Positions 45,224 through 54,027 of a stretch of 64,000 nucleotides of DNA are shown here, piece by piece (the stretch's first letter is position 1; every line of letters starts with the position of its first letter). Below the pieces are notes generated by a model. That model made no database searches. It saw only the letters and a list, made by a program, of their open reading frames with translations, and was not told the origin of the DNA. The DNA is taken from contig NZ_JACJPI010000071.1 in the NCBI RefSeq assembly GCF_014695975.1, positions 91,169 through 155,168 of the forward strand, given 5' to 3'. The position numbers were made by a program, and so were the translations under genes. This DNA is from Leptolyngbya sp. FACHB-321. GTDB lineage: Bacteria; Cyanobacteriota; Cyanobacteriia; Leptolyngbyales; Leptolyngbyaceae.

Positions 45224-46552
45224 GTGACCTACTTGAGCCAGAATTTCTTGAAAATTGCTTACTTAGTCAATCAGTATCCTAAAGTCAGTCATAGCTTTAT
45301 TCGACGCGAGATCCTTGGTTTAGAGGCTTGCGGGTTGGAGGTTGTTCGCTTCTCGATTCGGTCTTGCAGCACTGAGTTGGTCGATGCAGCAGATAAAGCT
45401 GAGTTGAAGAAGACTCAAGTGGTTTTAGAGGCTGGAGTGCTTGCGCTGCTCTCAGGACTGCTTCAAGCGGTTCTGACAAGACCAGTTCGACTTCTGTTAA
45501 CCATACAGCTAGCAATTAAGCTAGGTTGGCACTCAGAGCGGGGCACGCTACGGCATCTAATCTATTTGGTTGAAGCGTGCCTTTTGTTGAAGTGGTTCCG
45601 TAAAGCGGATGTCAGCCATGTCCATGCTCATTTTGGTACTAATTCAACAACAGTGGCGCTGTTGTGCCGTGCGCTCGGAGGTCCACCCTACAGCTTCACA
45701 GTGCATGGTCCTGAAGAGTTTGATAAGGTGACGGCGATCGCTCTGCCGCAAAAAGTGGAGCGGGCGGCTTTTGTTGTTGCAATTAGCAACTTTGGCAGAA
45801 GCCAACTCTATCGCTGGTGCTCAGTAGCGCAGTGGTCAAAAGTTCATGTTGTTCACTGCGGTGTGGATTCAGCGTTTTTCAACTCGACACCAACTCCCAT
45901 ACCGTCAGACCCAAAGCTGGTTTGTGTGGGTCGCCTTTGTGCTGAAAAAGGTCAGCTGCTACTACTTAAAGCTGCTGGTCAGCTTATGCGACGCGGGCTA
46001 GCTTTTAAATTGGTACTGGTTGGAGATGGACCCTTACGGAGTGAACTGGAAGCGACGATCGCTCGACTCGGACTGCACGATCACGTTGAAATTACAGGTT
46101 GGGCTGATAGTGACCAGGTTCGTCAGGCAATTTTGAATTCGCGTGTGCTGGTACTACCTAGCTTTGCGGAGGGTCTGCCAGTCGTGATTATGGAAGCACT
46201 CGCTCTAGGTCGTCCAGTCATTAGCACCTATGTAGCGGGCATTCCTGAACTTGTAGAGCCAGGGGTTTGCGGTTGGCTGGTGCCGCCTGGTTCAGTTGAG
46301 GCGTTGATGACAGCAATTCAATCAGCGATGGAGGCTTCGCCAGCAGCCTTAGAGCAATGGGGCAGCGCCGGATCTAAGCGAGTTGCTGAACAGCATAATG
46401 TTGCGATCGAAGTGGGTAAACTAAAAACGCTGTTTCAGTCTGCGCTACAAAGCGAACCAGCTTTTAAAGAGGAACTAGTTCCTGGCAGTTCCCTTCTTAG
46501 CGTAAGTAGAACTACGAAATTTCAGCCTCAAAAACATATTAGTCTGGACTAG
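45224..46552 (+). CDS. Glycosyltransferase family 4
   Basis: The protein has 442 residues from GTG 45224; the frame is open from 45158 and a TTG at 45248 (LKIAYLVNQYPKVSHSFIRR) matches where homologues begin, so the start is unsure. GT-B motifs: VSHVHAHFGTNSTTVALLC, FTVHGPEEFDK, PKLVCVGRLCAEKGQLLLLK, KLVLVGDGPLRSEL, and the donor site LPSFAEGLPVVIMEALALGR with PVISTYVAGIPELVEPG. It is the first gene of the rightward unit and is followed 11 bp later by the flippase, so it is probably an early transferase in repeat-unit assembly. Confidence 0.92.
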   Translation: MTYLSQNFLKIAYLVNQYPKVSHSFIRREILGLEACGLEVVRFSIRSCSTELVDAADKAELKKTQVVLEAGVLALLSGLLQAVLTRPVRLLLTIQLAIKLGWHSERGTLRHLIYLVEACLLLKWFRKADVSHVHAHFGTNSTTVALLCRALGGPPYSFTVHGPEEFDKVTAIALPQKVERAAFVVAISNFGRSQLYRWCSVAQWSKVHVVHCGVDSAFFNSTPTPIPSDPKLVCVGRLCAEKGQLLLLKAAGQLMRRGLAFKLVLVGDGPLRSELEATIARLGLHDHVEITGWADSDQVRQAILNSRVLVLPSFAEGLPVVIMEALALGRPVISTYVAGIPELVEPGVCGWLVPPGSVEALMTAIQSAMEASPAALEQWGSAGSKRVAEQHNVAIEVGKLKTLFQSALQSEPAFKEELVPGSSLLSVSRTTKFQPQKHISLD

Positions 46553-46563
46553 AAAAGTGCTTC

Positions 46564-47949
46564 ATGACTAACCCTGCTCCTTCTCATAAAGTAATGCCTT
46601 CACTGAAAAAAACTGCTATTCGTGCAACTGTATGGACGATCGCAGGCTTTGGAGCTAGCCAAATTCTACGTTTCGGCAGCAATCTCATCTTGACCCGATT
46701 GCTCTTCCCTGAATTGTTTGGCTTAATGGCACTGGTGGGTACATTCCTAACCGGGTTGCACCTGTTTTCCGACCTAGGTCTTAACGCCAGCATCGTGCAG
46801 AGTAAACGTGGAGATGATCCCGTTTTCCTTAATACCGCCTGGACGTTGCAAATTATTAGAGGAGCCTTTCTGTGGCTGTGTTGTATCGGCATTGCGTATC
46901 CAGCTGCCCAATATTACAGCGAACCCAGGCTACTATGGCTGCTTCCTCTAGTGGGGATCGACACATTAATTGGAGGCTTTAACTCAACCTCTCTAGCTAC
47001 GTTAAACCGCCATTTATCCTTAAAATCTCTATCTTTATTTGAACTGTCTGGGCAACTTGTAAGCCTTACTGTAACACTCTTGTGGGCATGGCTTCACCCA
47101 TCCATTTTGGCATTGATAGCAGGCGGGCTAGCTTCGTCAGTCTTTCGCTTAGTGCAGAGCCATCGGCTAAACGATGGCAAGCGCAACCATCTTGCCTGGG
47201 ATCGTGGCGCAATCAAAGAACTTATTTCGTTTGGCAAATGGATTTTCCTCTCTACTGCCATTTATTTCTTATCCTCATCGACTGATCGGCTGATTCTTGG
47301 AAAGCTTGTTTCCTTTCAACTCTTGGGCGTTTACACCATTGCACTGACACTATCGGAGGTTCCACGTCAGATCGTTTTTGCAGTCGCCACTAAGGTTATT
47401 TACCCTGCATACTCAAAGCTGGTCGAGCTGCCTCGCTCTGAATTTCGTGCCAAAATCATCCAGCATCGCCAACCAATGTTAATTGTGTCGGCACTCGCTA
47501 CTGCCTCCATTGTTGGACTAGGAGATTTAGTTATAGAGTTTCTTTATGACGATCGCTATCTCGCAGCAACCTGGATGTTCCCTATGTTGGCTATAGGAAT
47601 GTGGCCTTTGATTCTCATCCAAACTATTGATCAAGGCTTGTGGGCATTGGGGAAACCAAACTATTGGACATTCGGTTCATTCTTGAGTTTTCTATGCTAT
47701 GCCATCGGGATTCCATTGGGCTATAACTCCCCGTTACGCGAAGTGGGAGCAGTTCTGGCAGTAGCAGTCAGCAATATTCCCGTTTGGTTTGTAGTGATGT
47801 ACGGTCTCTGGCACGAAAAATTGCTGGCGCTCCGGCAAGACCTTTTGATGACGGCATTATTTCTAGCAATTTTAAGCCTGGTGATTGCAATTCGTATAAG
47901 TACAGGTTTAGGAACACCATTTGATGCACTGTTTGCTTCATCTCAATAG
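46564..47949 (+). CDS. Oligosaccharide flippase (Wzx/PST family)
   Basis: The protein has 461 residues with about 12 hydrophobic segments. N-terminal features of the polysaccharide transporter group are seen: RATVWTIAGFGASQILRFGS, LILTRLLFPELFGLMALVGT and LGLNASIVQSKRGDDPVF. Central KWIFLSTAIYFLSSSTDRLI and LGVYTIALTLSEVPRQIVFA are typical of this family. It should flip undecaprenyl-linked repeat units across the inner membrane. It is tightly coupled to the GT4 gene 11 bp upstream. Confidence 0.93.
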   Translation: MTNPAPSHKVMPSLKKTAIRATVWTIAGFGASQILRFGSNLILTRLLFPELFGLMALVGTFLTGLHLFSDLGLNASIVQSKRGDDPVFLNTAWTLQIIRGAFLWLCCIGIAYPAAQYYSEPRLLWLLPLVGIDTLIGGFNSTSLATLNRHLSLKSLSLFELSGQLVSLTVTLLWAWLHPSILALIAGGLASSVFRLVQSHRLNDGKRNHLAWDRGAIKELISFGKWIFLSTAIYFLSSSTDRLILGKLVSFQLLGVYTIALTLSEVPRQIVFAVATKVIYPAYSKLVELPRSEFRAKIIQHRQPMLIVSALATASIVGLGDLVIEFLYDDRYLAATWMFPMLAIGMWPLILIQTIDQGLWALGKPNYWTFGSFLSFLCYAIGIPLGYNSPLREVGAVLAVAVSNIPVWFVVMYGLWHEKLLALRQDLLMTALFLAILSLVIAIRISTGLGTPFDALFASSQ

Positions 47950-48007
47950 CAAGCTGTAGGACTACAAGCTTTCTCTAGAAATTTCAATTTGAGCCTCTGA
48001 GAGTTAT

Positions 48008-49342
48008 ATGCAAGAACACGCAGTTAATAGCAAAATAGATACCCACACATTCTCCCAGACGCATCATCGTGATCCACTCTCTGTTGGTTATTTTTCGCCC
48101 GATTGGCCACCTGAAGTTTCATCGAATGGGATTGTTACTTACGTAGCATCAATGCTTAAAGGAATAGAAGGGCTAGGTCATCAATCTTATGTTGTGACAC
48201 CTCCCTTTGATGACTCAACGGAGTTAAAACACGATAGTCAAAATGTTTTTCAACTTCCCCGCCGTCCTCCCGGAGGGATGGTTGGTTATTTGATTAATGC
48301 TGTTACTAGGCGGATTCGACCAGGTATGCCCTTTAAATCTGGCTTTGCCCGTGCCGCACATGAAAGCATCAACACCATCATGTCTGGAAGTAGATTAGAT
48401 ATATTTGAAATGGAGGAGAGCTTTGGCTCGGTTGGCTTTTTAAGCGATCGCCTCCCTATACCAGTGGTTGTACGCCTTCACGGTCCCTGGTTTCTCAATG
48501 GCAAGGCGATGGGTGTCCAGCAAGATCAAGGTTTTTTGCAACGGGTGCAAGACGAAAGGCAGGCGATCGCTAAGGCCTTTGCCATTACTGCACCTTCACG
48601 TGATGTTCTAGACCAAACTCGCCAGTACTACAGTCTCCCCTTGGAGCGGGCGGTCGTTATCCCCTGCCCGATTTCAAGTACGCCTAGAGAGCAGCGTTGG
48701 CGATCAGATGATTGTGAGCCGAATACTATTGCCTTTATTGGTCGCTTTGACCGTCATAAAGGGGGCGATCTTGTCATTGATGCGTTTGCCCAAGTATTAC
48801 GAGAATGCCCAAAAACCCGACTACTTTTTGCAGGACCCGATCGTGGTTGCATTGACGACGATGGCCGTGTTTGGCATCTTGAAGAGTACATACGTGACCG
48901 TATACCAGGAGCTTTAGAAGCAGGGCAGGTTAGCTGTTTGGGGCAACAGCCTCCTTCAAAGTTGCGCGAATTGCGGCGGCGAGCGCAAGTAACTATCGTG
49001 GCATCACGTTACGATAACTTCCCCTATACTGCACTGGAAGCTTTGAGCCTGGGCTGCCCCATTGTTGGAGCTTGTGCTGGGGGGATTCCAGAAATCGTAG
49101 CTGATGGCGTTTCTGGGCTACTGTTTCAAGCTGGCAACGCGGATGATCTTGCTGCTAAGGTTATCCGATTGCTAAAAAACCCAGACCTTGCTGCTCAACT
49201 TGGTCATCAGGCTGGTGAAAGTTGCGCCGAACAGTTTTCACCTGAAGTCGTTGCGAAGCAATCGATCGACTTTTATCGAGAAACGCTAGAACGCTGGTCG
49301 CAAAGTAGAAACGGCTCATTAAAAGCTACAACAAGGTTATGA
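48008..49342 (+). CDS. Glycosyltransferase family 4
   Basis: The protein has 444 residues and starts at ATG 48008. GT-B fold: SVGYFSPDWPPEVSSNGIVT, DIFEMEESFGSVGFL, VVRLHGPWFLNG, TIAFIGRFDRHKGGDLVIDA, TRLLFAGPDRGCIDDDG, and donor loop ASRYDNFPYTALEALSLGCP with GGIPEIVADGVSGLLF. It is a different subfamily from the two other GT4 enzymes of the window. Position between the flippase and the oxygenase suggests repeat-unit assembly. Confidence 0.92.
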   Translation: MQEHAVNSKIDTHTFSQTHHRDPLSVGYFSPDWPPEVSSNGIVTYVASMLKGIEGLGHQSYVVTPPFDDSTELKHDSQNVFQLPRRPPGGMVGYLINAVTRRIRPGMPFKSGFARAAHESINTIMSGSRLDIFEMEESFGSVGFLSDRLPIPVVVRLHGPWFLNGKAMGVQQDQGFLQRVQDERQAIAKAFAITAPSRDVLDQTRQYYSLPLERAVVIPCPISSTPREQRWRSDDCEPNTIAFIGRFDRHKGGDLVIDAFAQVLRECPKTRLLFAGPDRGCIDDDGRVWHLEEYIRDRIPGALEAGQVSCLGQQPPSKLRELRRRAQVTIVASRYDNFPYTALEALSLGCPIVGACAGGIPEIVADGVSGLLFQAGNADDLAAKVIRLLKNPDLAAQLGHQAGESCAEQFSPEVVAKQSIDFYRETLERWSQSRNGSLKATTRL

Positions 49343-49500
49343 GACATTAAATTTCTCTACTCATGTGATGTCTGCCAAAGACAACTTCACTACACGAGTA
49401 CAAAATACCTGCATAGAACAGAGCCTTCAAACTATTTCTGTCCCACGTCTTTTTATTGCACTGAAGTCAACCCTCTAACTAAAAAACTCTGGAGAACGCC

Positions 49501-50331
49501 ATGAATTCAACTCTCTCAATGTTTCGCCTGGATGTAGATTATCTAAAAGCTTTAGCACTAGAGCATCGTGAGGCATATGCTACAGCTAGTCCCTTTCCTC
49601 ACATTGTTATTGATAATTTTCTACCCGAAGCTCTTTTAGAGGAAGTTCTAAAAGAATTTCCTAACCCCAAGCAGATTGATTGGCAGACGTTTCAGACTCC
49701 GGCTGAGAAAAAGCTTGCTTCAAGGCATGAACAGCAAATGGGTGATGCAACGCGTCTTCTGCTGTATAGTCTCAACTCTTCCACATTTATCACTTTCTTA
49801 GAGATTCTGACGGGCATTGATGGCATCCTGCCCGATCCTCACTTTGAAGGGGGAGGACTTCATCAAATTGAAAGAGGTGGCTTTTTGAAGATGCACGTGG
49901 ACTTCAATCACCACAAAAAACTGCGACTCGATCGCCGCTTAAACTTCCTTCTCTATCTTAATCAAGACTGGAAGGAGGAATACGGCGGACACCTTGAGCT
50001 ATGGGATACAAAGATGACTCAATGTCAAAAGAAAATCCTCCCCGTGTTTAACCGATGTGTTGTTTTTAGTACAACTGATTTTTCTTATCATGGTCATCCT
50101 GAACCATTAACTTGCCCAGACGATCGAACAAGAAAATCGCTGGCACTTTACTATTACACTAATGGAAGACCTGCGGAAGAAGTTACAGGAAAGCCACACA
50201 CGACCATATTTCAAGCGCGCACACAAGATGACTTCAAATTAGACGAGTCTCCACTGACTGTTAAAGCTGTTTTAAAGAAATTAGTACCGCCGATTTTGAT
50301 TGATGTTAGAGATGCATTAAGAAACAAATAG
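49501..50331 (+). CDS. 2-oxoglutarate/Fe(II)-dependent oxygenase in the polysaccharide locus
   Basis: The protein has 276 residues; the ATG at 49501 has TGGAGA upstream. Prolyl-4-hydroxylase-like double-stranded beta-helix: SPFPHIVIDNFLPEALLEEV, iron ligands H132 and D134 in LKMHVDFNHHK, RRLNFLLYLNQDWKEEYGGH, the distal histidine in FSYHGHPEPL (H197 or H199), and the 2-oxoglutarate-binding Arg211 in RTRKSLALYYY. These enzymes hydroxylate proteins, lipids or small molecules. Inside a polysaccharide cluster it may modify a sugar substituent or an associated protein; the target is unknown. Confidence 0.88.
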   Translation: MNSTLSMFRLDVDYLKALALEHREAYATASPFPHIVIDNFLPEALLEEVLKEFPNPKQIDWQTFQTPAEKKLASRHEQQMGDATRLLLYSLNSSTFITFLEILTGIDGILPDPHFEGGGLHQIERGGFLKMHVDFNHHKKLRLDRRLNFLLYLNQDWKEEYGGHLELWDTKMTQCQKKILPVFNRCVVFSTTDFSYHGHPEPLTCPDDRTRKSLALYYYTNGRPAEEVTGKPHTTIFQARTQDDFKLDESPLTVKAVLKKLVPPILIDVRDALRNK

Positions 50332-50389
50332 CTAAAATAGAAAGTTTCTCTTGATAGGTGCGTTCTATTTACAGCATTGCTAAACCATA

Positions 50390-50448
50390 AGGACGAGAAA
50401 GTCATAAGCTATTCTTCAGTATTTACTACGTCTTATGTTTCTCGTCCT
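50390..50448. repeat. Long interrupted inverted repeat between oxygenase and polymerase genes
   Basis: AGGACGAGAAA (50390-50400) plus CATAAG (50403-50408) pair with CTTATG (50432-50437) plus TTTCTCGTCCT (50438-50448). That gives 17 base pairs with a 2-nt bulge and a 23-nt loop. It lies 38 bp before the polymerase ATG. It could be an attenuating terminator, an mRNA processing site or a small palindromic element. Confidence 0.75.
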
Positions 50449-50485
50449 GCTTCTCTTTCCTGGATCGAATTCATAAAGGTGGGCT

Positions 50486-51814
50486 ATGAATAGTCTTGTT
50501 CTGTACTCTTGGTTTCCAATCGTCCTTTACTTGTTCAGACGCTTTCCACCTCAAAGGGCGCTGATCATTAGCTTTGTTTCAGCATGGCTATTTTTACCGC
50601 TAGCAGGATTCAAGCTGCCTGGAATTCCGTTCGAGTACAACAGAATGTCAGCAACGTGTTTAGCAATCTTGCTTGCAACGTGTCTTTACGACGTTGAGCG
50701 TCTTAAGTCATTTCGATTTCATTGGTTCGATCTTCCTATAGTAGTTTGGTGCCTCTGTTCCTTCGCTTCATCAGTTACGAACGGGCTTGGCGCTTATGAT
50801 GGGTTTTCAAGCACTTTGGGACGGACTGTAGAATGGGGAGGACCTTACTTCTTAGGTCGGATCTATCTCAACAACTTTGCTGGGCTTCGGCAACTAGCGA
50901 TTGGAATTTTTTTGGGTGGACTGGCTTACATCCCGTTCTGTCTCTTTGAGGTTGCTACTCACATTAATACACACGGTCTGATCTACCGTTTCACGGTTGG
51001 GGCAGCCGATCTGCGCTACGGCAGCTATAGACCATCAGTTTTTCAGCGGAACGGATTGGTTTTAGGTACATGGATGATGTTCGCTTCGCTAATGGGCGTT
51101 GTTCTATGGAAAACCAAAACGATTAAGCAAGTTAAAAATATTCCTATTACTTGGCTTATTACCGCCTTACTAATCACGTTTATTTTAGTAAAAGCAACTG
51201 GCGCAACATTTTTACTGCTTGTAGCGATCGCTATTGTGCTTACGGCACTATGGTATGGCACAGGCTCTTTGCTATGGCTTTTCCTTGGAGCAACGTTTGT
51301 CTATCTTTATCTTGGTGTGGTTGGTGATTTTCCAGGTCAGGAAATTATTGACTTTCTAGGGCAGTTCGTTCCTCCCGATCGCCTTCAATCGCTTGGATTT
51401 AGGTTTATGAATGAGGAAATGCTTTCAGCTAAAGCGCGTGAACAAATACTGTTTGGCTGGGGCGGTTTTGGCAGAAACATGCTGTATAAGGAGGGCGGTT
51501 ATGCTATTACCGTCACCGACAGCCTTTGGATTATCGCTTTTGGGCAGAATGGTTTGGTTGGCTTGATCAGCGTTTTCGCAACGTTGCTTACGCCTGTCTT
51601 TAGCTTCTGGTTCTTCTATCCACCGGCTTCCTGGTCTCATCCTACGATCGTGATCATCGCTGCCTTTGCTGTCGGTCTCGCTATGCACGCATTTGATAAC
51701 GTCTTAAATGCTTTTTACAACCCAGTTTTCATCTTAGGTAGTGGTGGTTTAACTGGAATATTACTGAATCAGAAACTTCAGAGCTTTCCAGCTAGGCAAT
51801 CGGTTCTTAGATGA
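50486..51814 (+). CDS. O-antigen polymerase-like membrane protein (Wzy candidate)
   Basis: The protein has 442 residues with roughly 11-12 hydrophobic segments and a large periplasmic loop around residues 290-340 (DRLQSLGFRFMNEEMLSAKA, REQILFGWGGFGRN). The latter resembles the Wzy_C/O-antigen ligase motif, in which a loop with conserved Arg/His is followed by a Gly-rich GWGGFG. The start is ATG at 50486 after AAAGGTGGG. In this neighbourhood it is the likely polymerase that joins repeat units in the periplasm. Sequence divergence is normal for Wzy proteins, so the call rests on topology, motif and context. Confidence 0.8.
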   Translation: MNSLVLYSWFPIVLYLFRRFPPQRALIISFVSAWLFLPLAGFKLPGIPFEYNRMSATCLAILLATCLYDVERLKSFRFHWFDLPIVVWCLCSFASSVTNGLGAYDGFSSTLGRTVEWGGPYFLGRIYLNNFAGLRQLAIGIFLGGLAYIPFCLFEVATHINTHGLIYRFTVGAADLRYGSYRPSVFQRNGLVLGTWMMFASLMGVVLWKTKTIKQVKNIPITWLITALLITFILVKATGATFLLLVAIAIVLTALWYGTGSLLWLFLGATFVYLYLGVVGDFPGQEIIDFLGQFVPPDRLQSLGFRFMNEEMLSAKAREQILFGWGGFGRNMLYKEGGYAITVTDSLWIIAFGQNGLVGLISVFATLLTPVFSFWFFYPPASWSHPTIVIIAAFAVGLAMHAFDNVLNAFYNPVFILGSGGLTGILLNQKLQSFPARQSVLR

Positions 51815-51888
51815 GCCATATCATTCTGTAGCTTATCGATCACGGGCGGTAGAGCTTAACGTAACAATGTATCTTATAAGAGTGTCTA

Positions 51889-51909
51889 ACCCTTAGCAAA
51901 ACTAAGGGT
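51889..51909 (+). terminator. Hairpin downstream of polymerase gene
   Basis: ACCCTTAG and CTAAGGGT form a perfect 8-bp stem with a 5-nt loop, 74 bp past the polymerase stop. No T run follows, so it may be a weak terminator or an mRNA-end hairpin. Confidence 0.5.
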
Positions 51910-52074
51910 CAAGTACACTATGTTCTACATTTCTCCTTTCGGAATGGAAAAAAGCTTTTAAGATATCTTTAAGACGAGGTACTATCACTGCACTTTTTCA
52001 GGCTCGCGTACGTATCCATATCTATTGATGCTGAGCGAAAAATTACAGCTCTATCTAACTTGAAGGTTGCTTTT

Positions 52075-53064
52075 ATGAAGACGATTCAGTTAAATCAACC
52101 AATAACCCTACTTGTTGTTGTTCTTAACTATAAGACAGCGGCTTTAACTATCGATTGTTTACGATCGCTGGTAGATGAAATCGATGCGATACCCGGTAGC
52201 CGTGTTGTGGTAACTGATAATGCTTCTGGTGACGGCTCAGTCGAAAAAATCGCGTCAGCGATTAGCGAAAACCATTGGCATGATTGGGTTGAGCTGATGC
52301 CTCTGGAGAAAAATGGCGGTTTTGCTTTTGGCAATAATGCTGCCATTCGTCCTGTTCTAGCATCAGCCGTTTCCTGTCCTTATGTGCTTTTGCTGAACCC
52401 AGATACAGTAGTGCGATCGGGTGCGCTGAAATCATTACTCACTTTTATGAATGAGCATCCAGAGGCTGGTATTGCGGGTAGCCGTTTGGAAGATTTGGAC
52501 GGCTCTCCCCAGCACTCAGCGTTTCGCTTTCCTAGCGTGATCAGCGAATTAGACTTTGGGTTGCGTTTGGGGTTTGTGTCAAAGTTGCTTTCGCGCTGGA
52601 TTGGTGTGCCGCCGATTGCTGATTGTCCACATGAGACTAATTGGGTGGCAGGTGCAAGCATGATCATTCGTCGTGAAGTGTTTGACGCGATCGGTCTACT
52701 GGATGAGAACTACTTCATGTATTTTGAGGAAGTTGATTTTTGCTTGAGAGCACATCGGGCGGGCTGGTCTTGCTGGTACGTGCCGCAGAGCCACGTGGTT
52801 CATTTTGTTGGTCAGAGTTCCGGTGTGACTGACTCGAAGCGTCCACCGAAACGGATGCCGACCTATTGGTTTGACTCTAGACGACGGTACTTTTTGAAGA
52901 ATCATGGCTGGCTGTTTACGGCATGTGCAGATGCCGCTTGGCTTTCAGGCTTTACGCTGTGGCGCTGGCGACGAGCTATTCAACGTAAGCCGGACACCGA
53001 TCGCCCCAATTTATGGAGTGATTTTTTGCTTAACAGCATTTTTGTTAGAGGGGTACAGCTTTGA
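52075..53064 (+). CDS. Family 2 glycosyltransferase (rhamnosyltransferase-like)
   Basis: The protein has 329 residues from the ATG at 52075; a TTG five codons upstream is possible. GT-A motifs: PITLLVVVLNYKTAALTIDC, RVVVTDNASGDGSVEK, NGGFAFGNNAAIRP, the metal-binding LLLNPDTVVRSGALKSL, FDAIGLLDENYFMYFEEVDF and VHFVGQSSG. This pattern is that of WbbL-like rhamnosyltransferases, which would fit the dTDP-rhamnose genes at 24-28 kb; acceptor and donor are inferred. Its stop overlaps the next gene by 4 bp, showing translational coupling. Confidence 0.92.
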   Translation: MKTIQLNQPITLLVVVLNYKTAALTIDCLRSLVDEIDAIPGSRVVVTDNASGDGSVEKIASAISENHWHDWVELMPLEKNGGFAFGNNAAIRPVLASAVSCPYVLLLNPDTVVRSGALKSLLTFMNEHPEAGIAGSRLEDLDGSPQHSAFRFPSVISELDFGLRLGFVSKLLSRWIGVPPIADCPHETNWVAGASMIIRREVFDAIGLLDENYFMYFEEVDFCLRAHRAGWSCWYVPQSHVVHFVGQSSGVTDSKRPPKRMPTYWFDSRRRYFLKNHGWLFTACADAAWLSGFTLWRWRRAIQRKPDTDRPNLWSDFLLNSIFVRGVQL

Positions 53065-53612
53065 ACAACAACGAGGCTGAATCACTAGGACTGTTGCAAC
53101 AATTGAAGGAAGACTGGGAGGCACACGGACGAGACTGGACAAAGCCAGGGTTTCGGGCAGTCGCAGTCTATCGCTTTGGAGTGTGGCGCATGACTATTGA
53201 ACCGAGGCTGCTACGAGCACCCTTGAGCTTGCTGTATCGATCGCTCTATCGAAAAGTTCGCAATGGGTATGGTATTGAATTGCCTTATACCGTCCAATTG
53301 GGTCGGCGTGTGGTCATTGAACATCAAGGGGCGATCGTCATTCATGGCTATTGCCATATCGGCGATGACAGCATCATTCGACAAGGTGTAACGCTTGGCT
53401 TACGTTATCTCGATCGCTTGTTTGATGCACCAAAACTTGGTAAGCGAGTAAATATCGGCGCTGGTGCAGTGATTCTTGGCAATATTACCATTGGCGATGA
53501 TGCCAATATTGGAGCGAATGCTGTCGTACTGTCAGATGTGCCACCTGGTGCTACAGCTGTTGGTATACCCGCTAAAGTAATTAGCTCTCAAAAAACTGGG
53601 ATTACCTCTTAG
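53061..53612 (+). CDS. Serine acetyltransferase-like O-acetyltransferase (left-handed beta helix)
   Basis: The protein has 183 residues and starts at TTG 53061, overlapping the upstream stop in TTGA. The N-terminal helical part (LQQLKEDWEAHGRDWTKPGF) resembles CysE-type proteins. Hexapeptide repeats follow: VIEHQGAIVIHGYCHIGDDS, IIRQGVTLG, KLGKRVNIGAGAVILGNITI and GDDANIGANAVVLSDVPPGA. In polysaccharide loci such enzymes O-acetylate sugars with acetyl-CoA. A role in cysteine synthesis is possible but less likely given the tight coupling to a glycosyltransferase. Confidence 0.87.
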   Translation: MNNNEAESLGLLQQLKEDWEAHGRDWTKPGFRAVAVYRFGVWRMTIEPRLLRAPLSLLYRSLYRKVRNGYGIELPYTVQLGRRVVIEHQGAIVIHGYCHIGDDSIIRQGVTLGLRYLDRLFDAPKLGKRVNIGAGAVILGNITIGDDANIGANAVVLSDVPPGATAVGIPAKVISSQKTGITS

Positions 53613-54027
53613 CATCTGTTTCAAAAGTCCAGCATGGCAAATAATTGCTCAAGTCTAACTGCGTTGTCTAATCAGCCAGTAGATTTTTGCGGAGGTGTCC
53701 ATCGTATTGTCTGTGAGTTACCTCATGATGACTGCATATATAGCGATCCTATCTGGTTTGTGAGAAAGGACTCCACTGGAATCCTTTCTCACAAAGCCTC
53801 TCAACCTTACAACTGATTTAGGACTGCTATATGTAGAAGACTGGTTACAAACTTATGCCGTTTTTTACTATCCCCTGAACTTAGAAACTGAAAAAGTATG
53901 TTATTTTGTTGCAAAGGTATTACTTTGTAGCAAATTGCAGCAAACTTCTGTACAGACGCCTTAATTGATGTAGTTTACTCTTTAATATAGTTGCCGAAAT
54001 AGTTGTTTATTGGCTAACCATCGAGCT
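53613..54027. other. Intergenic stretch with strong hairpin
   Basis: The 415-bp stretch separates the acetyltransferase from the last glycosyltransferase. It holds the 14-bp hairpin at 53757-53795 and AT-rich DNA to its right that may contain a separate promoter. No gene was supported. Confidence 0.4.
53757..53795 (+). terminator. 14-bp stem hairpin after the acetyltransferase gene
   Basis: TTTGTGAGAAAGGA and TCCTTTCTCACAAA pair perfectly around an 11-nt loop, 144 bp past the acetyltransferase stop. It probably ends the rightward polysaccharide transcript, although no clean T run follows. Confidence 0.7.

Noticed and set aside
53634..53816. 60-codon ORF after the acetyltransferase gene
   Set aside because: Its second half is the 14-bp hairpin terminator; no ribosome site or family features.
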